Source of the DNA: Novosphingobium sp049354825
GTDB taxonomy: Bacteria; Pseudomonadota; Alphaproteobacteria; Sphingomonadales; Sphingomonadaceae
DNA length: 64,000 nucleotides
Assembly (NCBI RefSeq): GCF_049354825.1
Contig: NZ_CP186480.1
Location: forward strand, 1,550,001-1,614,000
Direction of reading: 5' to 3'
Position numbers and translations under genes: made by a program. Below are positions 43,110-51,141 of this stretch, one piece after another; the first letter of the stretch is position 1, and the number at the start of each line of letters is the position of its first letter. The notes under the pieces are model-generated. The model worked only from the letters and a program-made list of their open reading frames with translations, ran no database searches and was not told the origin of the DNA.

Positions 43110-44855
43110 ATGTTGTCCCCTGCTTCGCCGTCCCCGGCCCACCGGCTGGGCGACCACAGCGCCGACTGGCGCCTGGTTCCGCTTTCCGGCGCGGCGGTCC
43201 TGATCGGGGCCGGCGCAGCCGGCGGGGCGTGGCTGTTGATGCGGCTGATCGCACTTGCCACCAACCTGTTCTGGTTCGGCCGTCTTTCGGCGGCGCCGCG
43301 CGACATCGCCGATGCCCACGTGGGCGTCCTGGTCATTGCCATCCCGGTCATCGGCAGCCTCATCATCGGGTTGATGGCCCGGTTCGGATCGGACAAGATC
43401 AGGGGCCACGGCATCCCCGAAGCGATCGAGGCCATTCTCTACGGCGAGAGCCGGCTGTCGTTCAAGGTTGCCGTTCTGAAGCCGATCTCGTCCGCGATCT
43501 CGATCGGCAGCGGCGGGCCCTTCGGCGCCGAGGGCCCCATCATCATGACCGGCGGGGCGATCGGATCGCTGTTCGCCCAGCAGTTCAGGCTCAGCGCGGC
43601 GGAGCGAAAGACACTGCTTGTGGCGGGCGCGGCAGCCGGCATGACGGGGATATTCGGCACGCCGATTGCGGCTATTCTGCTGGCGATTGAAGTCCTGCTG
43701 TTCGAATGGAAGCCGCGCAGCTTCGTGCCCGTTGTCGTCGCCGTGCTGGTGTCGCTGGCGCTGCGGCCATTGCTGCTCGGCTCGGGGCCGCTGTTTGCCT
43801 TTTCCGGCGCCTCGGCGCCCGGTTTCGCAACGCCGGTGCTGGCGCTTGGCATGGGCGTGGTCATGGGGGTGCAGGCGGCGGCGCTGTCGTGGCTGCTGTA
43901 CCGGGTCGAGGACGGCTTCCACCGGCTCCCCGTCCACTGGATGTGGTGGCCGGCGCTGGGCGCCATCGTCGTCGGCATCGGCGGGCTTATCGACGCGCAC
44001 GTGCTGGGCGCTGGCTATGGCAACATCCAGGCGCTCCTCGACGGGTCGATGGCGCTAAGGGCCGTTGCCGCGCTGCTCGTGATCAAGGCCGCCGTCTGGC
44101 TGGTCGCGCTCGGCTCGGGCACCTCGGGCGGCGTGCTGGCGCCGCTGCTCATCCTTGGCGGCGCGCTCGGCGTGCTGCTGGGCCAGTTTCTGCCCGGCGC
44201 CGCGGGTTTCTGGGCCATGATCGGCATGGCCGGCATTCTCAGCGGCGCGATGCGCGCGCCGCTGACGGGCGCGCTGTTCGCGGCCGAACTGACCGGCCAT
44301 TTCGATGCCTTGCCGGCCACGATGGCCGCGTCCGCGGGCGCGTACGGCATCAGTGTCCTGATCATGCGGCGCTCGATCCTGACCGAGAAGATCGCCCGGC
44401 GGGGCCGGCACGTGCTGCAGGAATACTCGGTCGATCCGCTCGATTTCCTGCAGGCGGGCGACCTGATGTCCCGCGATCCGGAAACGCTGCCCGGCGCGAT
44501 GACGATCGGTGCGGCGGTCGCCTTCTTCGCCGGCGGCGCGGCCCACCGCAGCTATCCCGTCATCGATCCGGCCGGGCGGCTGCTGGGGCTGGCATCGCGA
44601 TCGGACGCGCTGCGCTGGCAAGTCGAAGGGGACCTGGACGACGTGTCCCTGGCTGACGCGCTGTCCGACCCGATGCAGCCCGCCGCGTCAAGCCGCGCGC
44701 CCATCGGCGAAGTCGCGGACATGATGGTCGCAACCGGTATCGGCCGCGTACCGATCGTCGACGAGGCGAGCGGGCGGGTCGTGGGCATCCTGTCGCGCCA
44801 TGACCTGCTGAAGGCACGCGCCGCCACGCGGCGAACCGAACTTGAACGGGCCTGA
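43110..44855 (+). CDS. CLC-family chloride channel/antiporter with CBS domains
   Basis: 581 residues; the ATG at 43110 has GGAAG nine bases upstream. About 10-12 membrane helices with the CLC motifs G-H-G-I-P-E (where classical channels have G-S-G-I-P), GSGGPFGAEGP (gating Glu in the G-x-E-G-P loop) and G-T-S-G-G-V-L-A-P. The C-terminal 150 residues hold two CBS motifs (L-M-S-R-D-P-E-T-L and V-P-I-V-D-E-A-S-G-R-V-V-G-I-L). The His for Ser at the central anion site is a visible change from ClcA but the rest of the filter is intact. Its 3' end is duplicated, in decayed form, at 17655-18100. Confidence 0.88.
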   Translation: MLSPASPSPAHRLGDHSADWRLVPLSGAAVLIGAGAAGGAWLLMRLIALATNLFWFGRLSAAPRDIADAHVGVLVIAIPVIGSLIIGLMARFGSDKIRGHGIPEAIEAILYGESRLSFKVAVLKPISSAISIGSGGPFGAEGPIIMTGGAIGSLFAQQFRLSAAERKTLLVAGAAAGMTGIFGTPIAAILLAIEVLLFEWKPRSFVPVVVAVLVSLALRPLLLGSGPLFAFSGASAPGFATPVLALGMGVVMGVQAAALSWLLYRVEDGFHRLPVHWMWWPALGAIVVGIGGLIDAHVLGAGYGNIQALLDGSMALRAVAALLVIKAAVWLVALGSGTSGGVLAPLLILGGALGVLLGQFLPGAAGFWAMIGMAGILSGAMRAPLTGALFAAELTGHFDALPATMAASAGAYGISVLIMRRSILTEKIARRGRHVLQEYSVDPLDFLQAGDLMSRDPETLPGAMTIGAAVAFFAGGAAHRSYPVIDPAGRLLGLASRSDALRWQVEGDLDDVSLADALSDPMQPAASSRAPIGEVADMMVATGIGRVPIVDEASGRVVGILSRHDLLKARAATRRTELERA

Positions 44856-44958
44856 CCGGCGGCGGCGCCCTTCCCCGCAGTACGGCACAAGGGACATGTA
44901 TCGGCGCCGCGGCGCGCCCCGTAACCCGGCACCCTCTTAGAACCAGAGGATTGTCACG

Positions 44959-45534
44959 ATGAAAACAGCTACTGCCGCAGCGCTGGCGCTTGCTATCGTT
45001 CCGTTGGCCGCCTGCACGACGATGACTGACGCCGGCGCGCAGACCGCAAGCGCGACGACCATGGTTGGCGGCGCGGCCATGTACCCGTCGCGCAACATCA
45101 TCGAGAACGCCGTCAATTCGCGCGATCACACGACCCTGGTCGCGGCGGTGAAGGCCGCCGGCCTGGTCGAGACGCTGTCCGGGCCGGGCCCCTTCACGGT
45201 CTTCGCGCCCACCAACGATGCCTTCGCCAAGCTGCCCGCCGGCACGGTCGACACCTTGCTGCAGCCCGCCAACCTGGCGACGCTGCGGGCCGTGCTGACC
45301 TACCACGTCCTGCCGGGGCGCGTGACGTCGGCCGATCTGCTCAGGCTGATCAAGGCCGGTGGCGGCCAGGCGCGCCTCACCACCGTGCAGGGCGGTCAGC
45401 TGACCGCCAGCGTCAGGGACGGCGGCGTGATCCTGACCGATGCGAAGGGCGGCGTCGCGCATGTCAGCCAAGCCGACGTCATGCAGTCGAACGGCGTCAT
45501 TCACGTCACCGATGCGGTGTCGCTGCCGGGCTGA
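44959..45534 (+). CDS. Fasciclin-domain lipoprotein
   Basis: 191 residues. Type II signal peptide with lipobox L-A-A-C (Cys near residue 20). The fasciclin (FAS1) domain spans about 50-190: N-I-I-E-N-A-V-N-S-R-D-H-T-T-L-V-A-A-V, GPFTVFAPTNDAFAKLP, Y-H-V-L-P-G-R-V and S-N-G-V-I-H-V-T-D-A-V. FAS1 domains mediate adhesion; small bacterial forms are secreted or membrane-attached and their role is unclear. It is a single gene with its own RBS, ending in a hairpin shared with the convergent LOV gene. Confidence 0.88.
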   Translation: MKTATAAALALAIVPLAACTTMTDAGAQTASATTMVGGAAMYPSRNIIENAVNSRDHTTLVAAVKAAGLVETLSGPGPFTVFAPTNDAFAKLPAGTVDTLLQPANLATLRAVLTYHVLPGRVTSADLLRLIKAGGGQARLTTVQGGQLTASVRDGGVILTDAKGGVAHVSQADVMQSNGVIHVTDAVSLPG

Positions 45535-45550
45535 TCCGCAGCGTGTCCGG

Positions 45551-45576
45551 GCGGGGCCGCCACGCGGCGACCCCGC
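45551..45576. terminator. Bidirectional hairpin between convergent genes
   Basis: GCGGGG-C-CGCC (45551-45561), loop ACGC, GGCG-A-CCCCGC (45566-45576): a 10-bp stem with one mismatch. It lies in the 45-base gap between the convergent fasciclin and LOV-HTH stops. There is no clear T-run, so an intrinsic terminator is only likely. Confidence 0.5.
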
Positions 45577-45579
45577 AGG

Positions 45580-46170
45580 CTAGAAGCCGGCCTCGATCGC
45601 GATCCGGATGGCGTCGGCGCTCGTCCTCGCGCCCAGGGTGGCCAGGACCGCGGCGCGGTGCATCTTCACCGTGCGTTCGCTGAGCGACAGTTCGTAGGCG
45701 ATCTGCTTGTTGAGCTTGCCGGCGGCCATGTGGAGCAGGACCTCGCGCTGCCGGCGGCTGAGCGCGGTGACGCGGTCATGCGCGGCCTTGCGGCGGGCAT
45801 CGTTCGCCCGCGCCACGTCCTCGGCGATCTCCACCTGCGAGCCGAGAAAATACTCCAGCTCGCCATTGGCGTCGAAGATCGGGGCGACCATCACCGCGTT
45901 CCGGAACGGCGTGCCGTCCTTTTTGTAATTGAGGATCTCCACCATCACCGGTTGCCGGCGGCGGATCCCGTTGCGCAGCATTTCCGTCAGCCACGGTTCG
46001 GTCGCCGCGCCCGACAGGAAGCGGCAATTGTGGCCGATGATCTCGTCGCTTCGATAGCCGGTCAGCTGCTCGAACGCGGCGTTGCATTCGACGATGGGAT
46101 TATCGGGCAGGCGGGGATCGCTCATCACCGCGGCGATGGGACTGGACCCGATCATGAGCGAAAGTGACAT
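45580..46170 (-). CDS. Blue-light LOV-HTH regulator (EL222-like)
   Basis: 196 residues from the ATG at 46170. The LOV domain (about 5-110) has the flavin-binding motif G-H-N-C-R-F-L with photoactive Cys49, N-Y-K-K-D-G-T-P-F and the flavin-contacting Gln in F-L-G-S-Q-V-E-I. A short linker (the J-alpha region) leads to a LuxR-type HTH (LSRRQREVLLHMAAGKLNKQ, then SERTVKMHRAAV). This order is that of EL222 of Erythrobacter, where blue light releases the HTH for dimerisation and DNA binding. Divergent from a HIG1-like gene and folE, which may be its targets. The usual Gln after N-C-R-F-L is Ser here. Confidence 0.88.
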   Translation of the reverse strand: MSLSLMIGSSPIAAVMSDPRLPDNPIVECNAAFEQLTGYRSDEIIGHNCRFLSGAATEPWLTEMLRNGIRRRQPVMVEILNYKKDGTPFRNAVMVAPIFDANGELEYFLGSQVEIAEDVARANDARRKAAHDRVTALSRRQREVLLHMAAGKLNKQIAYELSLSERTVKMHRAAVLATLGARTSADAIRIAIEAGF

Positions 46171-46328
46171 ACGCCCCGCCCCGTTACCCGATCGCGCCGG
46201 CAACCGGAAGTGCCCCTTCGGACATGTTGGCAGCGCCGGGGATCGCGCCAGATAGGGACCATGAACCAGCCTGTTCCGTTCCGTCTTCGAGCCCACCGGC
46301 TGCCCGCGCGGCGATCGCGGGTAGTCGC

Positions 46329-46556
46329 ATGACGTTCGTCGCCATCCTGCTGATTGGCGGGTTCGCGGTGGCCACGGCGGCAGCGCTGGTCCGCGGGCTG
46401 ATCGCGTTCTTCAAGGACGCCGAGCACATCCGCGCGCACGGCGCGGCGCCCGACACGGCGTTCGGCGCGAAACAGAACCGGATGATGACCCAGCGCGTGC
46501 TGTTCCAGGGCATCGCCATCCTGCTGGTCGTGATCGTCGCCGCGCTGGCGTCGTAA
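46329..46556 (+). CDS. HIG1/twin-transmembrane protein
   Basis: 75 residues from the ATG at 46329. Two membrane helices (about 3-26 and 53-74) enclose a short loop with F-K-D-A-E-H and A-K-Q-N-R-M-M-T-Q-R-V-L-F-Q, the K/Q-N-x-M-M-x-x-R-x-x-x-Q pattern of alphaproteobacterial HIG1-domain proteins. Members associate with respiratory complexes in mitochondria and some bacteria; the bacterial role is poorly known. First gene of the plus-strand set leading to folE, 39 bases before it. Confidence 0.72.
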   Translation: MTFVAILLIGGFAVATAAALVRGLIAFFKDAEHIRAHGAAPDTAFGAKQNRMMTQRVLFQGIAILLVVIVAALAS

Positions 46557-46595
46557 CCCGGCCGCTGCCCACGCCCATCGCCCCAAGGAACCCCG

Positions 46596-47210
46596 ATGAA
46601 CACGATGCCCGGCCCTTCAAGCTTCGACACGTCCGCCGAGCCGGTGATCCCCGGCGAGGTCCTGGAATCGATCCGTACCCTGATTCGCTGGGCCGGCGAC
46701 GATCCCGATCGCGAGGGCCTGCGCGACACCCCCGGACGGGTCGCACGCGCATGGCGCGAATACGGCCGCGGGTACGACGAGGACCCCGGCGGGCACCTTG
46801 CGCGCACATTCGACGAGGTCGGCGGCTATGACGAGATCGTCATGCTGCGCGACATTCCCTTCCAGTCCCACTGCGAGCATCACCTGGCGGCGATCGTCGG
46901 CACCGCCACGATCGCCTACCTGCCGGCCGGGCGGGTGGTCGGCATATCGAAGCTTGCCCGCGTCCTGACCGGCTATGCCGCGCGCCTTCAGGTGCAGGAG
47001 CGCCTGACCGCGCAGGTCGCCCAGGCGGTCTGGGACCGCCTTGCGCCGCGCGGGGTCGCGGTCATGATCGAAGCGCAGCACGGCTGCATGACCGGGCGCG
47101 GCGTAAAGGCGCACGGCGTCAGCATGACGACCAGCCGTATGCTGGGCTGCTTCCTGGACGATCCGCAAAGCCGCAGCGAAGTGCTGTCGCTGATGAACGC
47201 GGCGCGCTGA
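46596..47210 (+). CDS. folE: GTP cyclohydrolase I
   Basis: 204 residues. Zinc and active-site motifs are present: D-T-P-x-R-V-A-R-A-W, H-C-E-H-H-L (zinc Cys/His), Y-L-P-A-G-R-V-V-G-I-S-K-L-A-R-V, Q-V-Q-E-R-L-T and A-Q-H-G-C-M-T-G-R-G-V (second zinc Cys). It makes 7,8-dihydroneopterin triphosphate from GTP, the first step to folate and other pterins. Placement beside a LOV regulator and two flavin/NAD oxidoreductases, rather than other folate genes, resembles light-induced photoprotection clusters, in which folE supplies a pterin cofactor for photolyase-type proteins (inference). Confidence 0.9.
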   Translation: MNTMPGPSSFDTSAEPVIPGEVLESIRTLIRWAGDDPDREGLRDTPGRVARAWREYGRGYDEDPGGHLARTFDEVGGYDEIVMLRDIPFQSHCEHHLAAIVGTATIAYLPAGRVVGISKLARVLTGYAARLQVQERLTAQVAQAVWDRLAPRGVAVMIEAQHGCMTGRGVKAHGVSMTTSRMLGCFLDDPQSRSEVLSLMNAAR

Positions 47211-47216
47211 CCGTCC

Positions 47217-48215
47217 ATGCGGGTCGCAATCATCGGTGCCGGCATGGCCGGGCTGGCCTGCGCGGATGTCCTCGCCGCCGCCGGTCATGACGTAGCGCTG
47301 TTCGACAAGGGCCGCGGTGCCGGCGGGCGGATGTCGACCCGCCGCTGGCAGACCCCGCTGGGCGCGGTCACCATAGACCACGGAGCGCAGTATTTCACCG
47401 TCCGCGACCCGGATTTCGCGCGGCTGGTGAACGCCTGGCACGATGCCGGCATCGCCACCCCGTGGCCGCCCGCGGGCCGCGATGCCTGGGTCGGCGTGGC
47501 CGGCATGAACGCGGTCGTAAAGCAGATGGCAGGCCGCCATTCGGTGTCCTGGGGCTATCTGGTCAAAAGCGTCCTGCGGCGCGCCGGCGGCTGGCATCTG
47601 ATGGGCGAAGGCGATCCCGCCGGGCCGTTCGACGCGCTGGTCCTGGCCATCCCGGCAGAGCAGGCCGCCCCCATCCTTTCGCTTCACGACCTGCGGCTGA
47701 CCGGGATCGCGCTGCGGGCCCGGTCGCAGCCGTGCTGGACGGGGATGTTCGTGTTCGACCGCCGCATCGACGGCCTGCCGACCGTTGTCCGCGACCACGG
47801 AGAGATCGCCTGGGCTGCCCGCAACAGCGACAAGCCCGGTCGCCCCCAGCCGGAGTGCTGGGTCGTCCAGGCGACTGCCGGCTGGTCGGACCTGCACATC
47901 GAGGAGCGCGCCGAGACGGTCGCTGATCATCTGCTGGACGCGCTGTCGCACCTGGCCGGCGCGCCGCTGCCGCCGGTGGCGGCGGCGTCTGCCCATCGCT
48001 GGCGCTACGCCCTGTCTGCGGGCACGGGCGACGGCGCGTTGTGGAACGCAGAGCTGCAGCTTGGCGTCTGCGGCGATTGGCTGCTGGGTCCCCGGGTGGA
48101 ATGCGCGTGGCTTTCCGGCACGCAGCTGGGGCGGCTTGGCCTGGGAATGGCGGCGCCGGGCGGCGCGGCGATGCGGCTCGCCAACGGCAGCGATGCGCCG
48201 GGCTATGCGGCGTGA
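47217..48215 (+). CDS. Renalase-like FAD-dependent oxidoreductase
   Basis: 332 residues. The N-terminal Rossmann fold A-I-I-G-A-G-M-A-G-L-A-C-A and G-R-G-A-G-G-R-M-S-T-R-R define an FAD-binding amine-oxidase/renalase-type protein. D-H-G-A-Q-Y-F-T-V and, near the end, L-G-V-C-G-D-W-L-L-G-P-R-V-E support this. Renalase-like enzymes oxidise reduced nicotinamide isomers or small amines; the substrate here is unknown. It begins seven bases after folE and overlaps the next gene (GTGA), so the three are probably one operon. Confidence 0.8.
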   Translation: MRVAIIGAGMAGLACADVLAAAGHDVALFDKGRGAGGRMSTRRWQTPLGAVTIDHGAQYFTVRDPDFARLVNAWHDAGIATPWPPAGRDAWVGVAGMNAVVKQMAGRHSVSWGYLVKSVLRRAGGWHLMGEGDPAGPFDALVLAIPAEQAAPILSLHDLRLTGIALRARSQPCWTGMFVFDRRIDGLPTVVRDHGEIAWAARNSDKPGRPQPECWVVQATAGWSDLHIEERAETVADHLLDALSHLAGAPLPPVAAASAHRWRYALSAGTGDGALWNAELQLGVCGDWLLGPRVECAWLSGTQLGRLGLGMAAPGGAAMRLANGSDAPGYAA

Positions 48216-48934
48216 CCGATCGGCGTGCCGCGGTCTGGGGCGCGACCGGGGGGATCGGCCGGGCGATGGTCCGCGCGCTGGTTTCGTCAGGGTCCTACAC
48301 CGCGGTCTATGCCGGCGGCCGCGCGCCGGACATGGCGAAGGGTGGCATCGTCCGTCCGTTCCGGTTCGACCTTCTGGACGAAGGGTCGATCGCGGCGAGT
48401 GCGGAGCGCATCGCTTCGCAGGGGCCGCTGGACCTGGTCTTCATCGCGACCGGCGCGCTGTGCCCGGACGGGCATCAGCCCGAAAAGCAGCTCGCGGCGC
48501 TGAGCGCCGAAGCGATGCTGGCCGCCTTCCGGATCAATGCGGTGGGCCCGGCGCTTATCGCCAGGCACATGGCGGCGGCGCTTCCGCGCGATCGCAAAAG
48601 CGTGTTCGCCGCCCTTTCGGCGCGAGTGGGATCGATCGGCGACAACCGGCTGGGCGGCTGGCACAGCTACCGGGCGTCGAAAGCCGCGCTGAACATGATC
48701 ATCGCCAACCTCGCGATCGAACTTGCCCGCAGCCGGCCGCAGGCGATCGCGGTCGGCCTGCATCCCGGTACCGTCGATACTCCGCTGTCGCGGCCGTTTC
48801 AGAAGGCGGTGCCGGCTGGCCGGCTGTTTGCGCCCGAGACCGCCGCCGGCCACCTGCTGTCGGTCATCGAACACCTGGAAAGCGGCGATTCAGGAACCGT
48901 GCTGGCCTGGGACGGAACGACCATCGACCCATGA
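48212..48934 (+). CDS. Short-chain dehydrogenase/reductase
   Basis: 240 residues from a GTG overlapping the stop of the FAD gene (GTGA); the longer frame is shadow. Cofactor motif W-G-A-T-G-G-I-G-R-A, Ser in A-A-L-S-A-R-V-G-S, and Y-R-A-S-K (the Tyr/Lys of the SDR catalytic set). The last part contains G-L-H-P-G-T-V-D-T-P. No cofactor preference or substrate can be assigned. Last gene of the light-associated set. Confidence 0.82.
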   Translation: MTDRRAAVWGATGGIGRAMVRALVSSGSYTAVYAGGRAPDMAKGGIVRPFRFDLLDEGSIAASAERIASQGPLDLVFIATGALCPDGHQPEKQLAALSAEAMLAAFRINAVGPALIARHMAAALPRDRKSVFAALSARVGSIGDNRLGGWHSYRASKAALNMIIANLAIELARSRPQAIAVGLHPGTVDTPLSRPFQKAVPAGRLFAPETAAGHLLSVIEHLESGDSGTVLAWDGTTIDP

Positions 48935-48968
48935 CCCGGCGCCGATCGCTGAAGCGCGGCGCGAAAAT

Positions 48969-48999
48969 CCGGCCGGGGCGCCTGAAGCGCCCCGGCCGG
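48969..48999 (-). terminator. Strong hairpin terminator downstream of the outer-membrane protein gene
   Basis: CCGGCCGGGGCGC (48969-48981) and GCGCCCCGGCCGG (48987-48999) form a perfect 13-bp stem with a 5-base loop CTGAA. On the minus strand it is followed by GATTTT, as expected for an intrinsic terminator of the gene ending at 49006. It may also stop the SDR transcript from the other side. Confidence 0.72.
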
Positions 49000-49005
49000 T
49001 CGTGA

Positions 49006-49599
49006 TCAGAAGCGTACGCCGACGCCGGCGACGACCTGGTTGGTGTTGGCATCGCCATACGTGCCGCTCTGCAGGTCCTTGTAGCGCGAATGGCGGTATT
49101 CGAGCTTGGCGGTCAGCGGACCGGGCAGGTCCATCTGGAGCCCGGCGCCGTAGCGCACGCCGCCGGCGCGTTCCTTCAGCTCGCCCAGCGAACCCGAGGA
49201 CGTGAACGCCTTGGTGTCGAGCGAGGTGTAGCCGACCTTGCCGTAAGCGGCGATGCCCGGCGTCAGGTTGAAGCCGGCGCGGGCACCGACGTAATACTGG
49301 CCGTTGGCCTTCAGACCTTCGCGCGCGCCGGTGAAGCTGCTGGGAAACTTCGTCGATCCGCCGCTGGTCGAAAGCTCGCCCTCGACGCCGACGAACGCGC
49401 CGCCAAGCGGAATGTCATAACCCGCGTCGATACCGTAGACGGCGGAATCGGCTTTCGCCTCGACCGTGTTGTCCGCCGACTTGACCTTGATCCCTTCGTA
49501 GCCTGCCAGCGCGCCGACGTGGAAACCGCCGGGGGCGGCGAGAGCGGGCGTGGCGGCCATGCCGACGGCAAGCGCCGCCAGGGTGAGCATCGTCTTCAT
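49006..49599 (-). CDS. Small outer-membrane beta-barrel protein
   Basis: 197 residues; the ATG at 49599 has AAGGA just upstream. Signal peptide about 1-21. Then F-H-V-G-A-L-A-G-Y-E-G and alternating amphipathic strands (Y-G-I-D-A-G-Y-D, Y-Y-V-G-A-R-A-G-F, L-E-Y-R-H-S-R-Y), ending V-V-A-G-V-G-V-R-F with the terminal Phe of 8-strand barrels such as OmpA-N/OmpW/Ail-type proteins. Exact role unknown. A single gene with its own terminator. Confidence 0.82.
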   Translation of the reverse strand: MKTMLTLAALAVGMAATPALAAPGGFHVGALAGYEGIKVKSADNTVEAKADSAVYGIDAGYDIPLGGAFVGVEGELSTSGGSTKFPSSFTGAREGLKANGQYYVGARAGFNLTPGIAAYGKVGYTSLDTKAFTSSGSLGELKERAGGVRYGAGLQMDLPGPLTAKLEYRHSRYKDLQSGTYGDANTNQVVAGVGVRF

Positions 49600-49720
49600 C
49601 AGGAGTCCTTTCGTGTGCGGTTGTCTGCACACGCGCGCTTTCGAAGCACGAGACTTTCCCTGCGGTGAACCGCGCCGGCGGTTGCGACGGATGCCGCCGG
49701 CAGATCGACGGAAGCGGACG

Positions 49721-51124
49721 TCAGGCGGCGCGGACGTGGACCAGGAAGCTCTCGACCCGGCTCTTCAGCGCGCCGGCCTGCTGCTCCAGCTCGCTGGCCG
49801 AGGCCAGCACCTGCGACGCGGTCGCACCGGCGGCCAGCGAGGTTTCGCGTACCTGGACGATGTTGGTCGAGACGTCGTCGGTGCAGCGGGCGGCCAGGTC
49901 GATGCTCTTGGCCAGGTCCTGGCCGGCGATCGACTGCTGGTCGACCGCGGCGGCGATCGAGATCGAGGTAGCTTCGAGCTGGCCGATCTGGTCGCCGATG
50001 GCGCGCAGGGCCGAGGCGCTGTTGCCGGTCGATTCCTGGATCGCGCGGATCTGCCGGGCAACGTCGCCGGTGGCCTTGCTGGTCTGCGCGGCCAGTTCCT
50101 TGACCTCGGCGGCGACCACCGCGAAGCCGCGCCCGGCCTCACCGCCGCGCGCCGCCTCGATCGAGGCATTGAGCGCCAGCAGATTGGTGCGCTGGGCGAT
50201 ATGCGAGATGAGGTCGATGATGTGGCCGACCTGGTCGGCGCTTTCGGTCAGCGCCGAAATCGTCGCGTCGGCATCGGCGGCCGAGACGGCGGCGCTGCGC
50301 GCCAGTTCGGCCGAATTGGCGGCCTGACGGCTGATCTCGCCGATGGACATCGCGAACTCGTCGCTGGCGGCGGCGGCGGCGGTGACGCCGGCGGCGGCTT
50401 CGCCCAGCGCCGAGGTGACGTGATCGGTCTGAAGCGCAGACTGCGCGGCGGCGGCGGCCATCGAACTGGCGGTCGACTGAAGCTGCGAGGACGCGCTGGC
50501 GACCACCCCGACGACTTCGCCGACCTGCTGTTCGAACTGGCGGGCAAGATCAACCAGCAGCGCGCTGCGCTGTTCATGCGCGGCGGCGCGCTCGGCGTCC
50601 TGCGCCGCGACCATGTCGCGTTCGGCCCGCTGGGCCTCGGCGGCCTCGGCACGGAGCTTTTCGATCCGGAAGGTGGCGCGGCGGAACACGTCCATCGCGC
50701 GGCGCATCTCGCCGACTTCGTCGGTGCGCTCGGTATCGCCAAGCTCGAACGCGATATCGCCGGCGGCAAGCTGCTCCATCTGCGCCGCCAACCGGCGGAT
50801 CGGGCGGAGAATGTCGGAATCGAACGCGCGCAGCGCCATGATTCCCAGCACGACCGAGACGACGCCGAGCGCCAGCATGGCGACCAGCGTGCTGGTTGCC
50901 GCGGCAGCGGTATCGGCCTGCCCGGCCGCCAGCGCGTGCGCGCGGATCAGCCACAGGCCGCCGGTGGCGGTCAGCAGCGACAAGCCGGCCAGCGCGCCGA
51001 TGCCCATCGCCATGCGCCGGACCTTGACCTGTAGGGTGCCGCGCTGGAGCCAGTCGGCCAGCGGCCCGGTCCGGGCCTGGCGAAACGGCGCTTCGACCGG
51101 CACCTCGATGCGTGTCTGTTCCAT
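49721..51124 (-). CDS. Methyl-accepting chemotaxis protein without periplasmic sensor
   Basis: 467 residues. Two membrane helices (about 40-60 and 77-98) are separated by only about 15 residues, so no periplasmic ligand domain exists. HAMP-like region about 100-160, then a coiled-coil signalling domain with the conserved hairpin tip (Q-R-T-N-L-L-A-L-N-A-S-I-E-A-A-R-G-G) and A-E-V-K-E-L-A-A-Q-T. It lies next to a GGDEF-EAL gene and the cheR-cheB-cheY-cheW-cheA set on the same strand, and is probably a receptor for that pathway. The input is likely internal (redox, proton-motive force or membrane state; inference). Confidence 0.88.
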   Translation of the reverse strand: MEQTRIEVPVEAPFRQARTGPLADWLQRGTLQVKVRRMAMGIGALAGLSLLTATGGLWLIRAHALAAGQADTAAAATSTLVAMLALGVVSVVLGIMALRAFDSDILRPIRRLAAQMEQLAAGDIAFELGDTERTDEVGEMRRAMDVFRRATFRIEKLRAEAAEAQRAERDMVAAQDAERAAAHEQRSALLVDLARQFEQQVGEVVGVVASASSQLQSTASSMAAAAAQSALQTDHVTSALGEAAAGVTAAAAASDEFAMSIGEISRQAANSAELARSAAVSAADADATISALTESADQVGHIIDLISHIAQRTNLLALNASIEAARGGEAGRGFAVVAAEVKELAAQTSKATGDVARQIRAIQESTGNSASALRAIGDQIGQLEATSISIAAAVDQQSIAGQDLAKSIDLAARCTDDVSTNIVQVRETSLAAGATASQVLASASELEQQAGALKSRVESFLVHVRAA

Positions 51125-51141
51125 GTCCCCGTGCCTTCCTG

